A stretch of 64,000 nt of DNA, from assembly GCA_028554795.2 (NCBI GenBank), contig CM068831.1:64012982-64076981 (forward strand), given 5' to 3'. How positions within the stretch are numbered: position 1 is the stretch's first letter; the number at the start of each line of letters is the position of its first letter. Positions 47,701 to 62,700 of the stretch are shown one piece after another. The notes beneath the pieces are model-generated. The model did no database searches. It saw only the letters and a list, made by a program, of their open reading frames with translations, and was not told where the DNA came from. The position numbers and the translations under genes were made by a program. The stretch is from Sinohyriopsis cumingii. Lineage: Eukaryota > Mollusca > Bivalvia > Unionida > Unionidae.

Positions 47701-50700
47701 AATTGATTACTCTGAAGAAATTACACAGACCCAGATCTGACACCATGTTATATGATGGCAGGTCTGGGTCTGTGCAATTTACAGTTGCACTCGACTTAGA
47801 GTATATAAAGTAGATTGGCTTTCATCTGGGTGGCCTGTCTTGAGAAGAGCGTCATAAGAAAGGGAGGCATCCTCCTGTCCCATGAGCTTAGCTAACCTCA
47901 GAATTCTTTATTTATAATTTAGGTTGGGTGAAGACATTTATGGACTACTATAAGCAGCAGACAAGGAATATTTTCAACAGTATGCTCATCAAGTTGAAGG
48001 AGGACAGTCGTAGGAAGTTTATTTATGCTGAAATGTCCTTCTTTCATCTGTGGTGGAATGAGTTAAGTGCAGATAATCGACAAGAAGTTAAAAAGTAAAT
48101 ATACTGTTTTATTTAATATCATTTTACAAAGAAGTCACGTAGGATTTGAGCAAACATTTAGTAACATTTCTGGCATAGTGTTTAGAGATAACAATTTTCA
48201 TGTGAAATGCAGAGTCATGGACATAAGAAAATATTTTTTGCATAAATTGATTGTGACCCATTGTGAAATGATGTAGAATTTATATTTTCTTTTAACAAGT
48301 CACTCATTTGTACCTGATTTTCATGAATAGCTATGGTGAAGAGGAATGTGTGCTTATTATAGCATGACATTAATCGTTATATCCAAGCTGTTTTGTTGAA
48401 TTTTAAACATGAGTTCTCACGTTTAGTCATTATTTGCCATCTAGATTTTGCCATTTATCCTTTGAACATGTTCCCCAATTTCATTATATTATGAATATTT
48501 GCCTGTTACCTTGTGAATCCAGCCCTAGTAAAAGATAAACATCTTATCCGATGTCAAATAGAGAAAGGGCAGTAACTCTTGCCCATTATCTCCCCTTGGC
48601 ACCACCAGGTTTCACTAGCTTCTAGCTTCATTGCTGTACAGAGCACATGCCATACAGTTCATTGTCCAACAATCCAACCGCTTTTGTGTTCTTATAGGTC
48701 CATCCAACATTTCTTTTGGATTTATTGTGCAGATTTATCAATCTGCAGGTTGAGTGTTTTTGTATATATTCAGGACTTCATCTTTTAAGACCCCAGTTCT
48801 ACCTCGCTATCATTAACAAGATCGTTATGAATAAGCGTGACTTTGACTTTGTTCGCTTACTTCATATGTTATGGAGCTCTTAATAGTAAAATTCTAAAGT
48901 GCTGCTTGATATTTATGCTTAGATTTTTAGTATTTCATATCGTTTTGATAGAATTGTGATTTAATTATTAACTGAACATTGCATATAAGTTCATAATGGG
49001 GCCATAGGTTTCTGATACAATACTTTCACATCTCTGTTAGTTGCAGTAGTGTTTTTAGCAACTTGGTAATTTCAATACATTACTCGTGTATGCATTATTT
49101 TATTTTTTTTTTGTTTTCTTTAATTATTAACTAAGCATTGTGTAAGTTCATAACAGGGCCACAGGCTTCTGATACAATACTTGCACATCTCTGTTTTTGC
49201 AACTTAGTAATTTCCATTTAGTTTTTGTTTTTGTGTTGTTTCGGCAGAATGTCATTTAAATGCTATATATTCAACTTTTGAGCTTGGAAGTCTACCATGG
49301 CTCTTGTGTTGTATATACTGTGTATGCAACATCTGTAATACGTGGTCAGAGGAAGTCTCAGCTACCGTTTCTCTTTTTGTGTCATTTCAGGAGAAATGTT
49401 TGCTAAATGCATGAAATGCACTTTCAAAGCATAGTCTGTTCAGCATTAAAGGGAAGGAAAAATGGAATAAATCAAGGAAGACAACCTACAATTCATTTGT
49501 ATTCCCCAAGTTTAGGCAGCCAAGTGGGTGCAAGTCCCCCCACATTTCCAAGCATGGCCTTCGGGCCTGTAAGTCAGGGAGCATCTTAAAACTACCATAC
49601 CAGAGATTTTAGTGAGAAATCTGTCTGTTCAGTCAGCCTTCTGAGTGGCCAGTACCAGTGATTGCTAGACTGTCTTGTATACCACCAGCACCTGGGCCAA
49701 CCCACACATCGTTCACACCAGCTTTCAGTGCCTGCTATATCAGACTTTTGATTACTCATTGCCTACCCTCAAGGTAGATCTAGTGATATTGCAATAAATC
49801 AGTGCCACCTATCAAGACTTATGCAGAGCTACAGACCAACCCAAATGAGGACCAGGTGCACAGTGAATGCATTGAGACACCAGCAAACTCATCTTATTCA
49901 GATTCACTATGGAGTGGACTGAGTTCAGCTTTCAAGTCACTGTCAAAGATCTATCAGGTGATGGCAGTTTGGGAATTTTCTCCACTACCTACCACTACCC
50001 AGGATTACAAAGTCCAGGCATTGGTTGATTTTGGGGTGGCAGAAGAGAAGCTGTCTTTCTAAGTCCTTTACAAATTGGCAAAAATTAAAGAGATTAATTG
50101 CTAGCTTTCTGGCCAGATTGGTGACCCAGACACCTAAGGCATTCTCAGTAAGCCAGGTTCCTTCGACTTCCTCCTCTTATTAGTATCTGATTCACTCCAA
50201 TGTCTTCAATACAGACCTTGCGGCACTCAACAAGAACTTGGCAGCCATCTACATGTCTGCTCCCTTGTACTATAAAGTGGATAAGAACATGTTTCACACC
50301 ACATTTAAGCTAGTTCGGAACATCATGATTACATCCTGTATGTTAGATTTGGCAACATGCGGGCTTCGGTAACAAACTAAAAATAACCTCTCCTTTGATG
50401 TGATGGCCAGGATTGTTCTGGTCCTTGACCATGCAGCTCATCATACTGTCACTATTGCTTTGACAGCATTGGCCAATTTAGACCAAATCCAGCAGGACAA
50501 TTGCCTGAGGTCAACATCACATAGAGTGCACAAAGCTCTTGTTTTACAGACGATCACATTTGGGTCTCCATTGCTTTTGGAGGATGAATTGAAAAGGTCT
50601 GGAGGCAGACAGCTCAGAAACTGCCCCTCCAACTCACTGCTCACCCTGCATATGCATTTGAACCCTCTCAGCTCCACCAGTGACACTCAGAAGCCCCAAA

Positions 50701-53700
50701 ACAGGGTATTTCCTCATACAGCTATACACTAATACTGATCCCATCCCAATGCATGGAGACAACAGACTAACAAACATTGGAGGTGATTGTACAGAGTCCG
50801 GAAGAAACAGACTTTATCCACCATCAATCCTCCAAACCATAAGCACTGACATACCCTCACCACTGCCTGCAGGCAGCCTAACCATGGGCTTCCGTCTCCT
50901 GCGTTTTCGGATTCACAGGATCTCTCTCCTCTCTCAAAGTGGTTGGGTGATCCAGGTTGTTTTGAAGGGACATCCAACTCCCTCATCTCCCCTCATCACG
51001 GTAGTCCTGGCAGATGAGGAGAAGGTTGCCATCTTTAAAAAGAGACTTGGTTGCTCATCTTAAAGCGACAGTGGAGATTGTACAAAAACCACAATCCGTG
51101 TGTTTTATTCACTGCTGTTACAAATTCAGAAAGTGAGTGGCAAGCTGATGCCCATCATCAACCTGAGTTGCCACCACTGATTCACTGCACCTCCAAAGTT
51201 CAAGATTGGGACAGTGAGATCAACCCACCTTCCCATCAGGAAGGGTGACTATGCTGACCTGACCAATACAAATTTTCACATCCCTGTTCACCCCATATCC
51301 CGCATATTTCTCTGCTTCACTTGCCACAACACCGAATATCAATTTCCTGTTCTTCCCTTTGGCCTCAACATTATCCTCTCGCCTTTCACCCAAATTATGG
51401 ATTGCATCATCTCCCAGTTCCAATTGACATAATTTACAATGATGCCATTGTACCTGGACGACATCCTCCAGAAACACATTTAAGTTATATCCTGCTCCAA
51501 GACAGCAATGATTTCCTTTCTCTTTTTATATTATGTCTGCTTTTTAATAACTGTGATGAGTCAGACCTCCATCCATCCCAGAACTTCGTCCATCTGAGTT
51601 CTTAACTAAACAGAATCTGTTGCAGCTTCCTTATGTTTGCATAACCAAGATTGTCGAACTTGTAGAGGCTGTTTCTAAGATGACTTGTATTTAGCAAGAG
51701 AGTTCTCTTTACTTATTCAATGCGGCAGCAAGCCTGATCCTGCTTGGCTGTCTTTTATGTGCCCCTTACAGAGGACATTGTTGGCACAGTGGCACCCATT
51801 TTCAAATCCCCTTGTTCAAGCCATCAAGTTCTTGCACAAGATTACATCATTCCTGCATCATTGGAGCAACTTGGGCTGACTGACCATGGGAATCCCACTG
51901 GAGAATCCCCAAGTGGAAATTATGGCATACATTGATGCCAGTGTGTTTGGTTGGGGTGCCCACCTGTTGCTTCACTTTACTACGATAAGTAGCTTGTGGA
52001 TGCCAGGGGAATGACCTCTGCACATCTACATCCTCAACATGAAGGCTGTCATGAAAGCCTTTCACTTCTGGGAAGATTTACTGTTGGGGAAAATGGTTTT
52101 CATGGTGTCCTGTCGCATTAAGTGGGGGGGAGCACCAAAATCACTAGACCTGTGAGTTCTGATTTAGCAGTTTCTACATTGGTACAACAGTCTCCATATC
52201 AGTGTACAGATCAGGCACATTCCGAGCAGACTCAATGTCTTGGCTGACACTCTTTCCAGAAGAGTTCAAGTCCTTCACACAGAATGCACTTTTAATCAGT
52301 CGTCACTCAGATCTGTACACTCTGGTGACGTCTGATGATCGGCCGTTTTGCAACGAGGTGGAATTGCAGGTTACCCACATTTGTCTCTCCTGTTCTAGAC
52401 CCAGAAGCTTGGGCTGTGGATGGATTGTCAATCAATTAGGAGAGGTTGTGGGCCTTTGCCCACCCTCCCACAGTCCTGATACAGAAAATAATCCAGAAGT
52501 TACAGAGTCAGAATTGCACGATGATTCTGATGGGAAGTCCTGGGTCGCTGATTTACTAGATGTAATGATAGATCTGCAGAGGAATATCCCAAGCAACCAA
52601 GATCACAAGTGTCCATCCCTGTTCATACCGTCTTCATCTGTATGCTTGGTTCTTATCATGACAGCCTTGCGAGACAAACAGTTTGAACCTTCTTTTGTGG
52701 GGAAAATCTTAAGAGCAAGAAGGCCCTCTGCACTGGAGGCTTACAAGGGAAAGTGGCACAACTAGCTGACTTTATTCTTTTCTCTTTAAAGAGAAACATT
52801 TGGCCCCCATCACCATCAAAGGATACTGCTCTATGACATTGGACACTTTCCATCAACCTATACTATCTTCAGTTTAGATCAGATGGTTCAGTGGTCATAT
52901 TGACACAACTAGGCTTTGTAACCATCTGTCAGTAGCCAAAGAGTTATCTTTTGATCTCTTTTTTCCATAGACAGGTGGAAAGCAGCAGTTATGGAAGATC
53001 CTGTTCACGCACTTAAGCACTACTTGAAACACAGAGACAAGTTGCGGCAAGTACCTCTTCCTTCCAGCCTTTGCTTCGGGGCTGAAGTGGGTTATATGCT
53101 TGGTGTAGTCTGAGGTCTCACAAGACCATGAAGATTACAACTCATGACATTTGAGCCATCTCTGTGAGCCTTGTATTCGATCCAAGATATAATGGAAGGG
53201 ACTCTAGGCTGTGTTGCATATGTAATTAGGAGGACGGGTTATCATTTATGGAGAATTCAGCTATTCTTCCCCAGAAGAATACCTGGGGTAGAGGTCAGAT
53301 ATACAGCATCCCCTACTCCTATTACTTACTCTCCTAACGTAAGATGATTGGGAACATTTGAAAGAAAAAGCAAATTTTAAGTAAAACTGTGTCGCCAAGA
53401 TTACTTACTCAATCTCATTAATTAAAAACCCTCCCAACAACCTCACCATGCAAGCATCCTTGTTAGCATCCCACTCAGCTAAAAACTAGTGACACTTGGC
53501 AGTACCAAGGGGAGGTAATGTGCATGAGTTACTGCCCTATAACTATTTGAAATAGACAGGATAAGATGATTTTTGTCTTTTATTAGGACTGGATTTGCAA
53601 GGTAGCAGGCTAATATTCCTGACATAATGTTCTTGGGTGAGCATTCTTGGAAAAACATAATTTACTTTTTTTCAAATTTGCAATCAAGGAGTCTGGTACT

Positions 53701-56700
53701 CCTATAGCATTGATATGCAGTGTTGTGGATCAGGTATGGTACTAAACTGTGAGCTACCATAATCAGGGAACCTAAGTTAATGCCTCTTGTCAGCATAACA
53801 GGCAGAGTGCCAATGGTAAATATTGTCAGTTATCAAATCATTTGCAAGAAGGTGATTAAAAAACAAAGTACATTTTAAATCTTTTGTGTAGATAAATTTA
53901 CAAAATGACAGTACCATTAAGATTTTGCAAACTTCTGTATAAAGCTAGAATACATTGACTTAAGGTGGATACATAACCTTTGCTTAGCTAAGTGATGCAC
54001 CTGATTCACCATAAAAATTAATTGATAGATGTTTTTAAAGTCTGTTATAATTCCTAGAATTTTGTTTAGACATGGTTCAATAAACCAATATATGGAACAC
54101 AAGTGGGATTGCAGACAGAAATATATCATAATATGTGTGATTATAGTCCATAATGTACAAGTCAAAGAAGCGATGTCAGGTCTTGTTGATGTGATATATA
54201 TTGTTGCCATTACAAACTTTCAACAGATCCATTTGTCAGATAAACAGGAAATAGAATGATCACAGAAAATCAGCAGAATTGACACAAATTGTGAAATATT
54301 ATTTACCCCTTCCCAGACGTATTTAGATAATCTTGTTGTTTAAATGTTGAGAGGAATCCTACCTAACCTCAGTTTTCAGCTCCAGTATAGACTAGGACTA
54401 AAATTTTCAATGACTGGCAACAAATGGTTCCTACCATTGAATTGCTTAAATACCATAATCAGATACAACAAATCCAGACCAGCTAGATTAGACTGGTACA
54501 CAATTTCTGTACTCGATATGTTGATTATCATAAATTAAACAATACTGCCAAAATGATCTTCCTACATTTTTCAGGCTGATAGAGTCAGGCCAGTTGGAAA
54601 TAGTGACAGGAGGTTGGGTGATGAATGATGAAGCCAACACTCACTACTTTGCCATGCTGGATCAAATGATAGAGGGACACCAGTGGCTGAATGGAACTTT
54701 AGGTAGTACTGAATGTGTGTGTGCATGCACACACGCTTTCTCACAGAGAGAGAGAGGGAGAGAGAGAGAGAAGGCTAGTCTAAATTAAGATGGAAAAGCA
54801 AAAGGTCTAGTACAAGGAGTGAAATGTTCAGCTATTACTTAGTAAGTGTGGGACATATAAATGGTCTCCATCCATCCACCTTGTGAATATTTTAATGTTC
54901 ATATTTAAAATTAGACTTAAGCAAAGCTTTCTAGTGAAGCTTTCTTAACAGCACCTCAGATGTCTTCAAGGATGAGGACATTGTTATGACTCTGTGCTCT
55001 TCATGTAAGTAACAAAAACAATTGAAAACCAAGAAGTTTTGTAAAATTGAATAAATAGTTTATTTCCCTAAACTACAAAGTGAAAAATTGAAACTAACTT
55101 ACAGTATGGTGAATAAAATCCTAAATAGTCCTGAAAGTTCTATCACAAGTAAAAAAAAAAAGTATAGAGTATTCCAAATAAGTTCCATTGGCACTCGGAA
55201 TGAAGTTGAATCTATTGTGCTGATGTGCCTTTAATTGAATTTACAGTAATTCCAGAACATTAAAATAATCCATAATTCATGAGCACCCAATAATTCTAAT
55301 GAATAATTGAAATAAATCCATAGATAAATTCTTTAAACTGAACACATGTAAATGACTCCACGAAGACTGATGTTTAAGCTACGAATAACTAATTTTCTCA
55401 GGTAAACATGTCTTATATGAAAACCTAAGACACTTTTTGTCAGAACCAGAACAAGGATCGAATAGTCATTTCTATGATATTCTATTTGTCAACAGGGTAA
55501 GGTTCTTTAGCAGCTAAACAATCAGAACTTGGGTCACCTGGTTTTTCAAGGAGGAATCCCATCAAATTTGTGATCAACATTTCTTCCACAGATTCCAAAG
55601 TCAGAGCTCAAAATAACATGTTTACCAAATGCTTTACCCAGAATAATGCAAATAAGATGCAACAAAATATGACCGAACTTTATGGATGTCTTGCATTTGA
55701 GACAAGAAGGGGTCTGTAGATTGTTTTTTTTGTAGGGTTTAACACGATTTTTCAGCACAAGATAGGCTATACATGGTGGCCAGTATAAATGGTAGAGGAA
55801 GAACCAGGGAAAACTCCAGAAAGAACCACCAACCCACAAGATGCTACTGACAAGCTTTCTCGTATACCCACATTGGCCAAGCCCGAGGCATGAACCCACA
55901 CACAGGTGAGACAGCAGTGATCCATAATGGTGAGCACTTTAGACCACTTGGGGCCCCAGGTCTGTAGGTCAGATTTCATTTCTACCATTACTGTAAAAAG
56001 AATAAATGGTTTCTGCAAAATGACATGACATGGCTGGAGTATAATGTACTGTTTTGTTACATTGAGGACATGACCATGTGACTATTTTGCAGGGGCCCCG
56101 AGTGGTCTTAAGCGCTCACCGTTCCAGATCACTGTTATGTCACCTCTATCTGCTTGGGTTTGAGTCTTGGTTTTGGCCAATGTGGGTATGTGAGAAAGCT
56201 TGCCAGTAGCTTCTCATGGGTCAGTGGTTCTTTCCCGGATTTTCCCATGTTCTTCCTCCTCCATTGATACTGGCCACCATGTATAGCCTATCATGTGCTG
56301 AAAAATGGCATTAAACCCTTCAACAACAACTGTTTTGCATCTTGTATACATAATTTTATTCCTGGAACCATGTTTGTATGTGGATACTTCTTGATACTTA
56401 CTTCACCCTCATTATCCATATATCATTGCTTAAATTGTTTGCTTTATCTGTTCATGCTTTAATTAGTAAATTAGATGAGTGTATATATAGTTACTGGTAC
56501 CAGTCTCATTCAGAAATGTCATTGTGACCTACGTTCACAGCTACAAGAGTTGCTTGCATGCTTTGTGTATACTATCCTTCCAAGAAGCATTCAACTTTGC
56601 AAGGAATAAATCTTGAAAAGGACTGCAACTTTACCGCAAAATCAGATGGTTATGACCATTATTTCATGCTTCATTGATTTTGTTGAAATTCTGTGTTTAA

Positions 56701-59700
56701 AGTTCATTTATTGGGGGCTTCTTATGTTTGAATGATGAAACTTGACAATGTGATGCATCTCTTTCATTACTTCATGCTTACAGCCAAAGAAGGCTACTGT
56801 GACCTACATTTTAACCTTTACTAACATAAAGATTTTTTGTTCATTGCTTTTTCACTCATTGACCATATATATTTGTCATGTTATATAAAGCCTAGCCTAC
56901 ATAATAATAACTATACATTTAATGTTGTCTAGGTTACCCTCAGCAGGTTAACGGATTTCTAAATGTGCACAAGCATAGAAATTATATGAGTGGACATAAT
57001 GGCTGTAATGGCTTATCAAGTTAATGCATGGACTGAGATTCTGACAGTGTTTATGCTGACTGTCCATCCATGGTTACTTGAAGACTGTGACTTTTGCCCA
57101 GTCAAAATATGACTTCTAGGTGTTGATATTGATGCTTCTGAGACAGATTTTAAGAACAATGATTTTTGAGAGAGAAAAATATTTATATCTGGTTTTATGA
57201 GGTTATTAAAGTACCTCTACTTTGATATAAGTGAAAAGAATGAGGTTTGTTTTGTTTCACATCTTTTACATCCATGGAGTCCACATTTTGATGTTATGAG
57301 TTTTTTTGTTTGAATTTCTTTTCTGCATGATAATTAAAGTATGTAGTCTAAAATTTCTTATCAGCCAGCTGTGTAATAGGTGATTACATTCTGGTTTAAC
57401 AATTATTTTTATTACATATTGTGAATTTCCATGTTAATACATTTTTACCAAGTGAAAATCTTGGAAACACCTGACACTGTTTTATTTTTTCTAATTTTAG
57501 CACTTGATTATACAGCTACCATTGTTGTGATGTTTTACTTGATGGCAAAATTCTCAAAATCCACATGGAAATTTACCCATATGTCTATTTGTAATCACCT
57601 GTAATGATATTCAAATGCTTTTGTCTCATCTTGATCTTTTTGGGGGTTGGGGGGGTGTTACCTACTCCCTGATGCAGTTCTAATTTATTTATCTTTACCA
57701 GGGTTTTCTAAATCCTTAATGAAAAATTATGTTATAGAATGATGACAAGAATAAAGATTGGTGTGTGTTTTGTATGACAACTAAATTGTGAAAATATTAT
57801 TCATTCAGAGAGCAGTAAAACTGTATGTTTATTCCCAATGAGCAAATTACTAAATATTATTGCTATGTTACATATATACTTAATTCTTTCCACTAAAATA
57901 TTATGACTAACATTGTTGATTATTTACATTAACAAGGTGTGAAACCTACAGCTGGATGGGCCATAGACCCATTTGGTCACTCACCCACAATGGCCTACTT
58001 GTTGCGCAGGATGGGTCTGAACAATATGCTGATTCAGCGAGTTCACTACTCAGTGAAGAAACATCTTGCCAGAGAAAAACAACTGGAGTTTATGTGGAGA
58101 CAACAGTGGGGTACGTCCAGGTGCTTTTTTCGTAGCGGTCTTTGAATAAGTAGTATTATCCGATACCAAAGAAAGTGTATGTGAATTATTGGCATGAGTA
58201 GTAGCATCTTTATTCTCCACACTTTTTTAAGAACAGAACTTCAGTTTTGTGTCTCATACCTTTGATGATTTAAATTAACTCTGGTTAAAATTTGAATAAT
58301 GGGACTCAAAGATTTTTAAAACTTTTGTTTTTCTTATTCCTGACTGAATTTCAAAGACATGTATGTACTCCAAGTTTTATATCTTATTTTGGAGGTTTTC
58401 ACCTTCAATATTACATTAATAGCACAGCTTGTAAATTGTAGCTGTCATGTAAACACTTCCCATTTTTATCAGCAAGTTCTCTGATGTCAGCACAATGACT
58501 TTTACAGGGTATCAGCTACAGTTTAAGCTTAATCATCCCACTTTAGTTACTGTTTTTAGATTACAACTTGTAAAACAATCAGCATACACATAGCAAAGTC
58601 AACTATAAGGTTGTGACCATTTAAGTTTAGTGGAGTGTCTGTGGTTTTCTTTCGAACTGAGATATTTAATTTTCTTTTATATTAACATAATTTAGTTTTT
58701 TCTTCAAATAATATAGTCGATGTAATATGGTTTTATTTTGCCATCAATCCTAGCAAGACATTTTTCCAGCTATTGACAGATGGAAATTTAACTATAAAAG
58801 TCACAGGCCTTGCTTCAGAACATGATATATGTTGGCCCCAAATGTAATTGCAGTATACTGTGGTATGTATTGCAGTATGTTCAGAAATATTGGAATATAC
58901 CACAGTACCAACTCGTTTGTGGTACCCAGCTGTACTGTCCAGTAGGTGAATATATTAATCACAAAATGCACGTTGAAAAAGTGGACCACAAAATTGCTAA
59001 ATTTTGACTTGATTTTTCTCTGTCAGATACATTCCCTGATTCCATTAACACTGGGAAATCATCTCAGATTTGTCCTGAATCCAGTACTCCCATTAAGAAA
59101 ACAAAAATATATTCTCATCTTTAAGGATATAGATCAAGAGAGTAACCTTTACATGTTATCTGACCACTTTTTTTGGCCTAAGGGTTTAGAGCATCTGCCT
59201 CGGATGAAAGGGGCCGTGGATTTAAACTCCATTTGAATTATTCCACAGACTTATAAAAATGGTATAGCAGCTGCTTCACTTGGTGCTCAGAATTAAGATG
59301 TTAAGTGTTAGGAATGGACAGTTTGGGGTCAGGGTAATGTGACTGGGTGGGACATGATGCCAAATGTCAAATGGTGCCAGAGTGCTAGATATATTGTAAA
59401 CTGCCATATTGCAGACATCGTAGTTACATGACTAAAACTACTCCTTCTGAATGGAAAATCATATTGACATCGGGTTTCACCAGAAGATTTATATGATGGT
59501 TGCTTCTAAATGAAAATGGTGCTGCCCACACAGCCAGTTTGGCCACAGCAGTAGCCATCTTGAAATTCTTGAGTTATAGTTCAGGATATGGACTCCCTAG
59601 ATTCTTTATTCCACAGTTTAGGGTGGTAAGTAAATTAAGACAAAGCAGATCTTGGCTCCACTCAACACTTTGACATGCTAGATATAGAGTTTTTAACTCA

Positions 59701-62700
59701 TTTAAGCCTATTCAGCTTTTGGGTAGAGTGTCCACCTCAGATGCAGGAGGTTGTGGGTTCGAACACCAGCTGCGTCAAACCATAAACTTATAAAAACAGT
59801 ACTAACAGCTGCCTTGGTAGGCACTCAACATTAAGAGGTTAGTATTAGGACTGGTCTGCCTGGTGTCAGGATAATGTGACTTGGTAGGACATCATGCTAC
59901 ATGTCTGTGGCACGATGCCCCAGTGCTAGACATCACTATAAACTGCCACACCACAAACTTCATAGCAATATGACTAAAAAATCATTAAAGCTACATTAAA
60001 AATCCAAATCATACACACTTAAATTCTACTTCCCCAGCTGAGAGATTCAAGTCAGTGATTATCAGTACATAAATACAGGTGAGGGAATTAATTCAGCACC
60101 GCAGACTACTCAGTGCAGCAGCACACTTCATCCAGCTTGGCCATCTCTGCTTTTACCCCTTGCAGATGGCCCTGGTGTCTCATTCGCATCCTATTTCAGT
60201 ATTTTTAGCTCAACAGCAAAGGTTATTAACCAAGACTGGTTAGCACTAATACTTCTGGAAAGAACTCAGTTTTTGTCAGACTGGGAGTCCCGCTTGCTGA
60301 CCACCTTCTCAACAGATACCTGTGAGTGGAGAATACAGGAAAAGGCTCTTCATATCAGTCCCATTGTAATAAATGTCATTGGCTGTGTTTTCCATGCATG
60401 GAGAAAATGAAATCACAGGAACTTTGCATGATGGTGTACTCTGTACCAGATCTTGATACAAGTCTAACACATGCATACAGGCTTAATGTACTGGTCGATT
60501 CATTGTCATTGTCATCCTTCATACTGAGTGGTCACTCCATAATCAGTCTTTCATTGATTTATATCCTGTGGGACAGACCAACAGTACAACATGGTGGAAC
60601 TATACAAGTAAAAACCTTCATGTCACCATCCTCAGACCTATGAAACTGGGCTGTCAGTATCTGTCAGTATCCACTCAGAGAGAATGTGGGTGTATGCCTA
60701 CACCTCATCCCCTTATGATAGGGTCCAGATTCACAGAGCAACTCTTCTCCACAGGACAGATCATGGGTCAACAATTTACTCAGCATTGCCAGGAAAATCA
60801 TGGCAATCCCAAGTTACTCTAACAGCTGCAGCTGCTGTTATTTCATCTCCATCTCTTCAAGCTCTGCTTCACCCCTGGCTTTTGTCAAAAGAGAATGAAT
60901 GTAATGCAGTTTGCTGATTAAGTCATGGGGAGGATCGCAGCAGCTAGAAGGTCCAGCACTTTAAAGGTGTGCAATGGGAAGTGTCATGGTGAAATGATGA
61001 GTCATTAAAACAACCTTGATTCTGCTCAGGTAGTCAAGACTGCCACTAATCCATCCATGACCAACAAACTCCACCTTCACTTCTGGCTCCTTTTAGGGAT
61101 GTCCTGATTGAAAAAGATTTTGGAGCTTTTTATCCTGGAGAGGATCACAACAGATGAATGTTTTGTTGTGTCAGTGAAGTCACACCACTCTCAGCACCCT
61201 TTTCCCATCAGCAAACTTCTTTCTCTTTCTATTTGCAGATAAGAAGTACACCCAATAACAATCAAAGAATACTGTTCCATGGTCTCAGATGCATTCAGAC
61301 ATCATGGAAGAGATGATTCTGGCTGCAACAAGGAAATCTCAGACTTGTGGTCCAAATCTGACATATCCATGCACACATTCAAACATATCCATGCACACAT
61401 TCTGACATCCATGCGTACTCAATAAAGCAGCTATCATGCATAATACTGCTAACTTCAATATGCAGAGTGAGTTAGGTGCATATGATATCTGTAGATCCAA
61501 ACTGATTGCAGTTTTACTCTGATGGTTCAGTAATTCTTATGACACAACTTGGTTTCTTCCTAAAAAAACAGTTTGCTGTCACTAGTCAGCTAACAGTAAC
61601 TATTTGTTCTCTCTCCTTGATTCATCTGTCAAGAGAAGCAAAAATGCAGGACTTTGTACATACCCGTAGATGTTACTTGAGATGCACAGACAATATCCAC
61701 GACAACTTTGCAAGATTTCTCCTACCTCTGAAGACAGGAATGTGCGACATAACCCCACATGCATTGGCCAATTGGCTACAAGGTATTGTTAAATCAGTGT
61801 ATTCTAAACTCTCACACAATCATGTACACACTGAAGATTTAAGTTAATGAAATATGATCAGCTTCTGTGAGCATTGCCTTGAATGTAGTTCAGGACATAG
61901 TGAAGACAGCTGACTGGCATGCCCAGTCTGCATTTTATATTTTCTATTTGCATGGTTTGGCCTTGCTAAGGAGAGGACTGAATCTAGTTGGGTTGGTGGT
62001 AGCTGCATATACAGTGACCACTTCCAAACCTTGAAAGCATAACCTTTGACCCAGACCTGGATTGCCACATTCAATAGAATCGTATGGTAAACTTTAGATG
62101 GTTTGACAATAATCAAGTATGGAATCTCACAGGGATCTCCCATGCACATGTATAAACAAATTGTTTCTTGTTGTGATACATTGAAATTAGGAGAAGTTCA
62201 TCCTTTTAGCAGAGTAATTTTTATATACTGGGTGACACAGGTAGAGGTAGGATGCTCAGCTCTTCCTTCTCTTCTTACATCTTTTAGTAAAATATGATCA
62301 GGTAATGATGGAGAAAGCAAATATTTTAGTATATTATAATTCTCCAATAATACCTACCTGATCACATTACAAATAATTCCTTCCATGCTTCTCTGTAATG
62401 TGAACATCCTATGTTATCGCTCAAGTAAAAAAAAAACCTAGTTTAAACGTGATACAATGGTCAATACCTAGCAGATAGAAAGGGAAGATAACCTGTAAGA
62501 ATTGCTTCCCTTTATCTCTATAATGGATAAAGACAGACTTTTTTCCATCTGTCCAGAGTACCCATTTTGCTCCTGTATGGTGACATTACTAGAGGTCAGA
62601 TGCTCTTGTGTTCCTTCTTCCTATTTTCTTATCCTAATGTAAGGATGATGAAAAACTGTTGGAGAAAGGAAATTATTTATTAAGTAATGTTTTCCTGGGA

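Larger units (their letters stand above)
48480..53630 (+). mobile_element. DIRS-like retroelement, near full length, with inverted terminal repeats
   Basis: Ends 48480-48620 and 53486-53630 are inverted repeats, about 80-85 percent alike: both read 'agggcagtaactc', 'ccccttgg', and 'catcttatcc' in the same order. The 5.1 kb between holds gag-like, reverse transcriptase, RNase H and tyrosine recombinase remnants in the DIRS order, all with stops. It sits in intron 5 of mannosidase copy 2, same strand. No target duplication is seen, as expected for recombinase-mediated insertion. Confidence 0.87.

Noticed and set aside
61844-62149. 101-codon minus-strand ORF
   Set aside because: Antisense shadow of the DIRS-like recombinase region.
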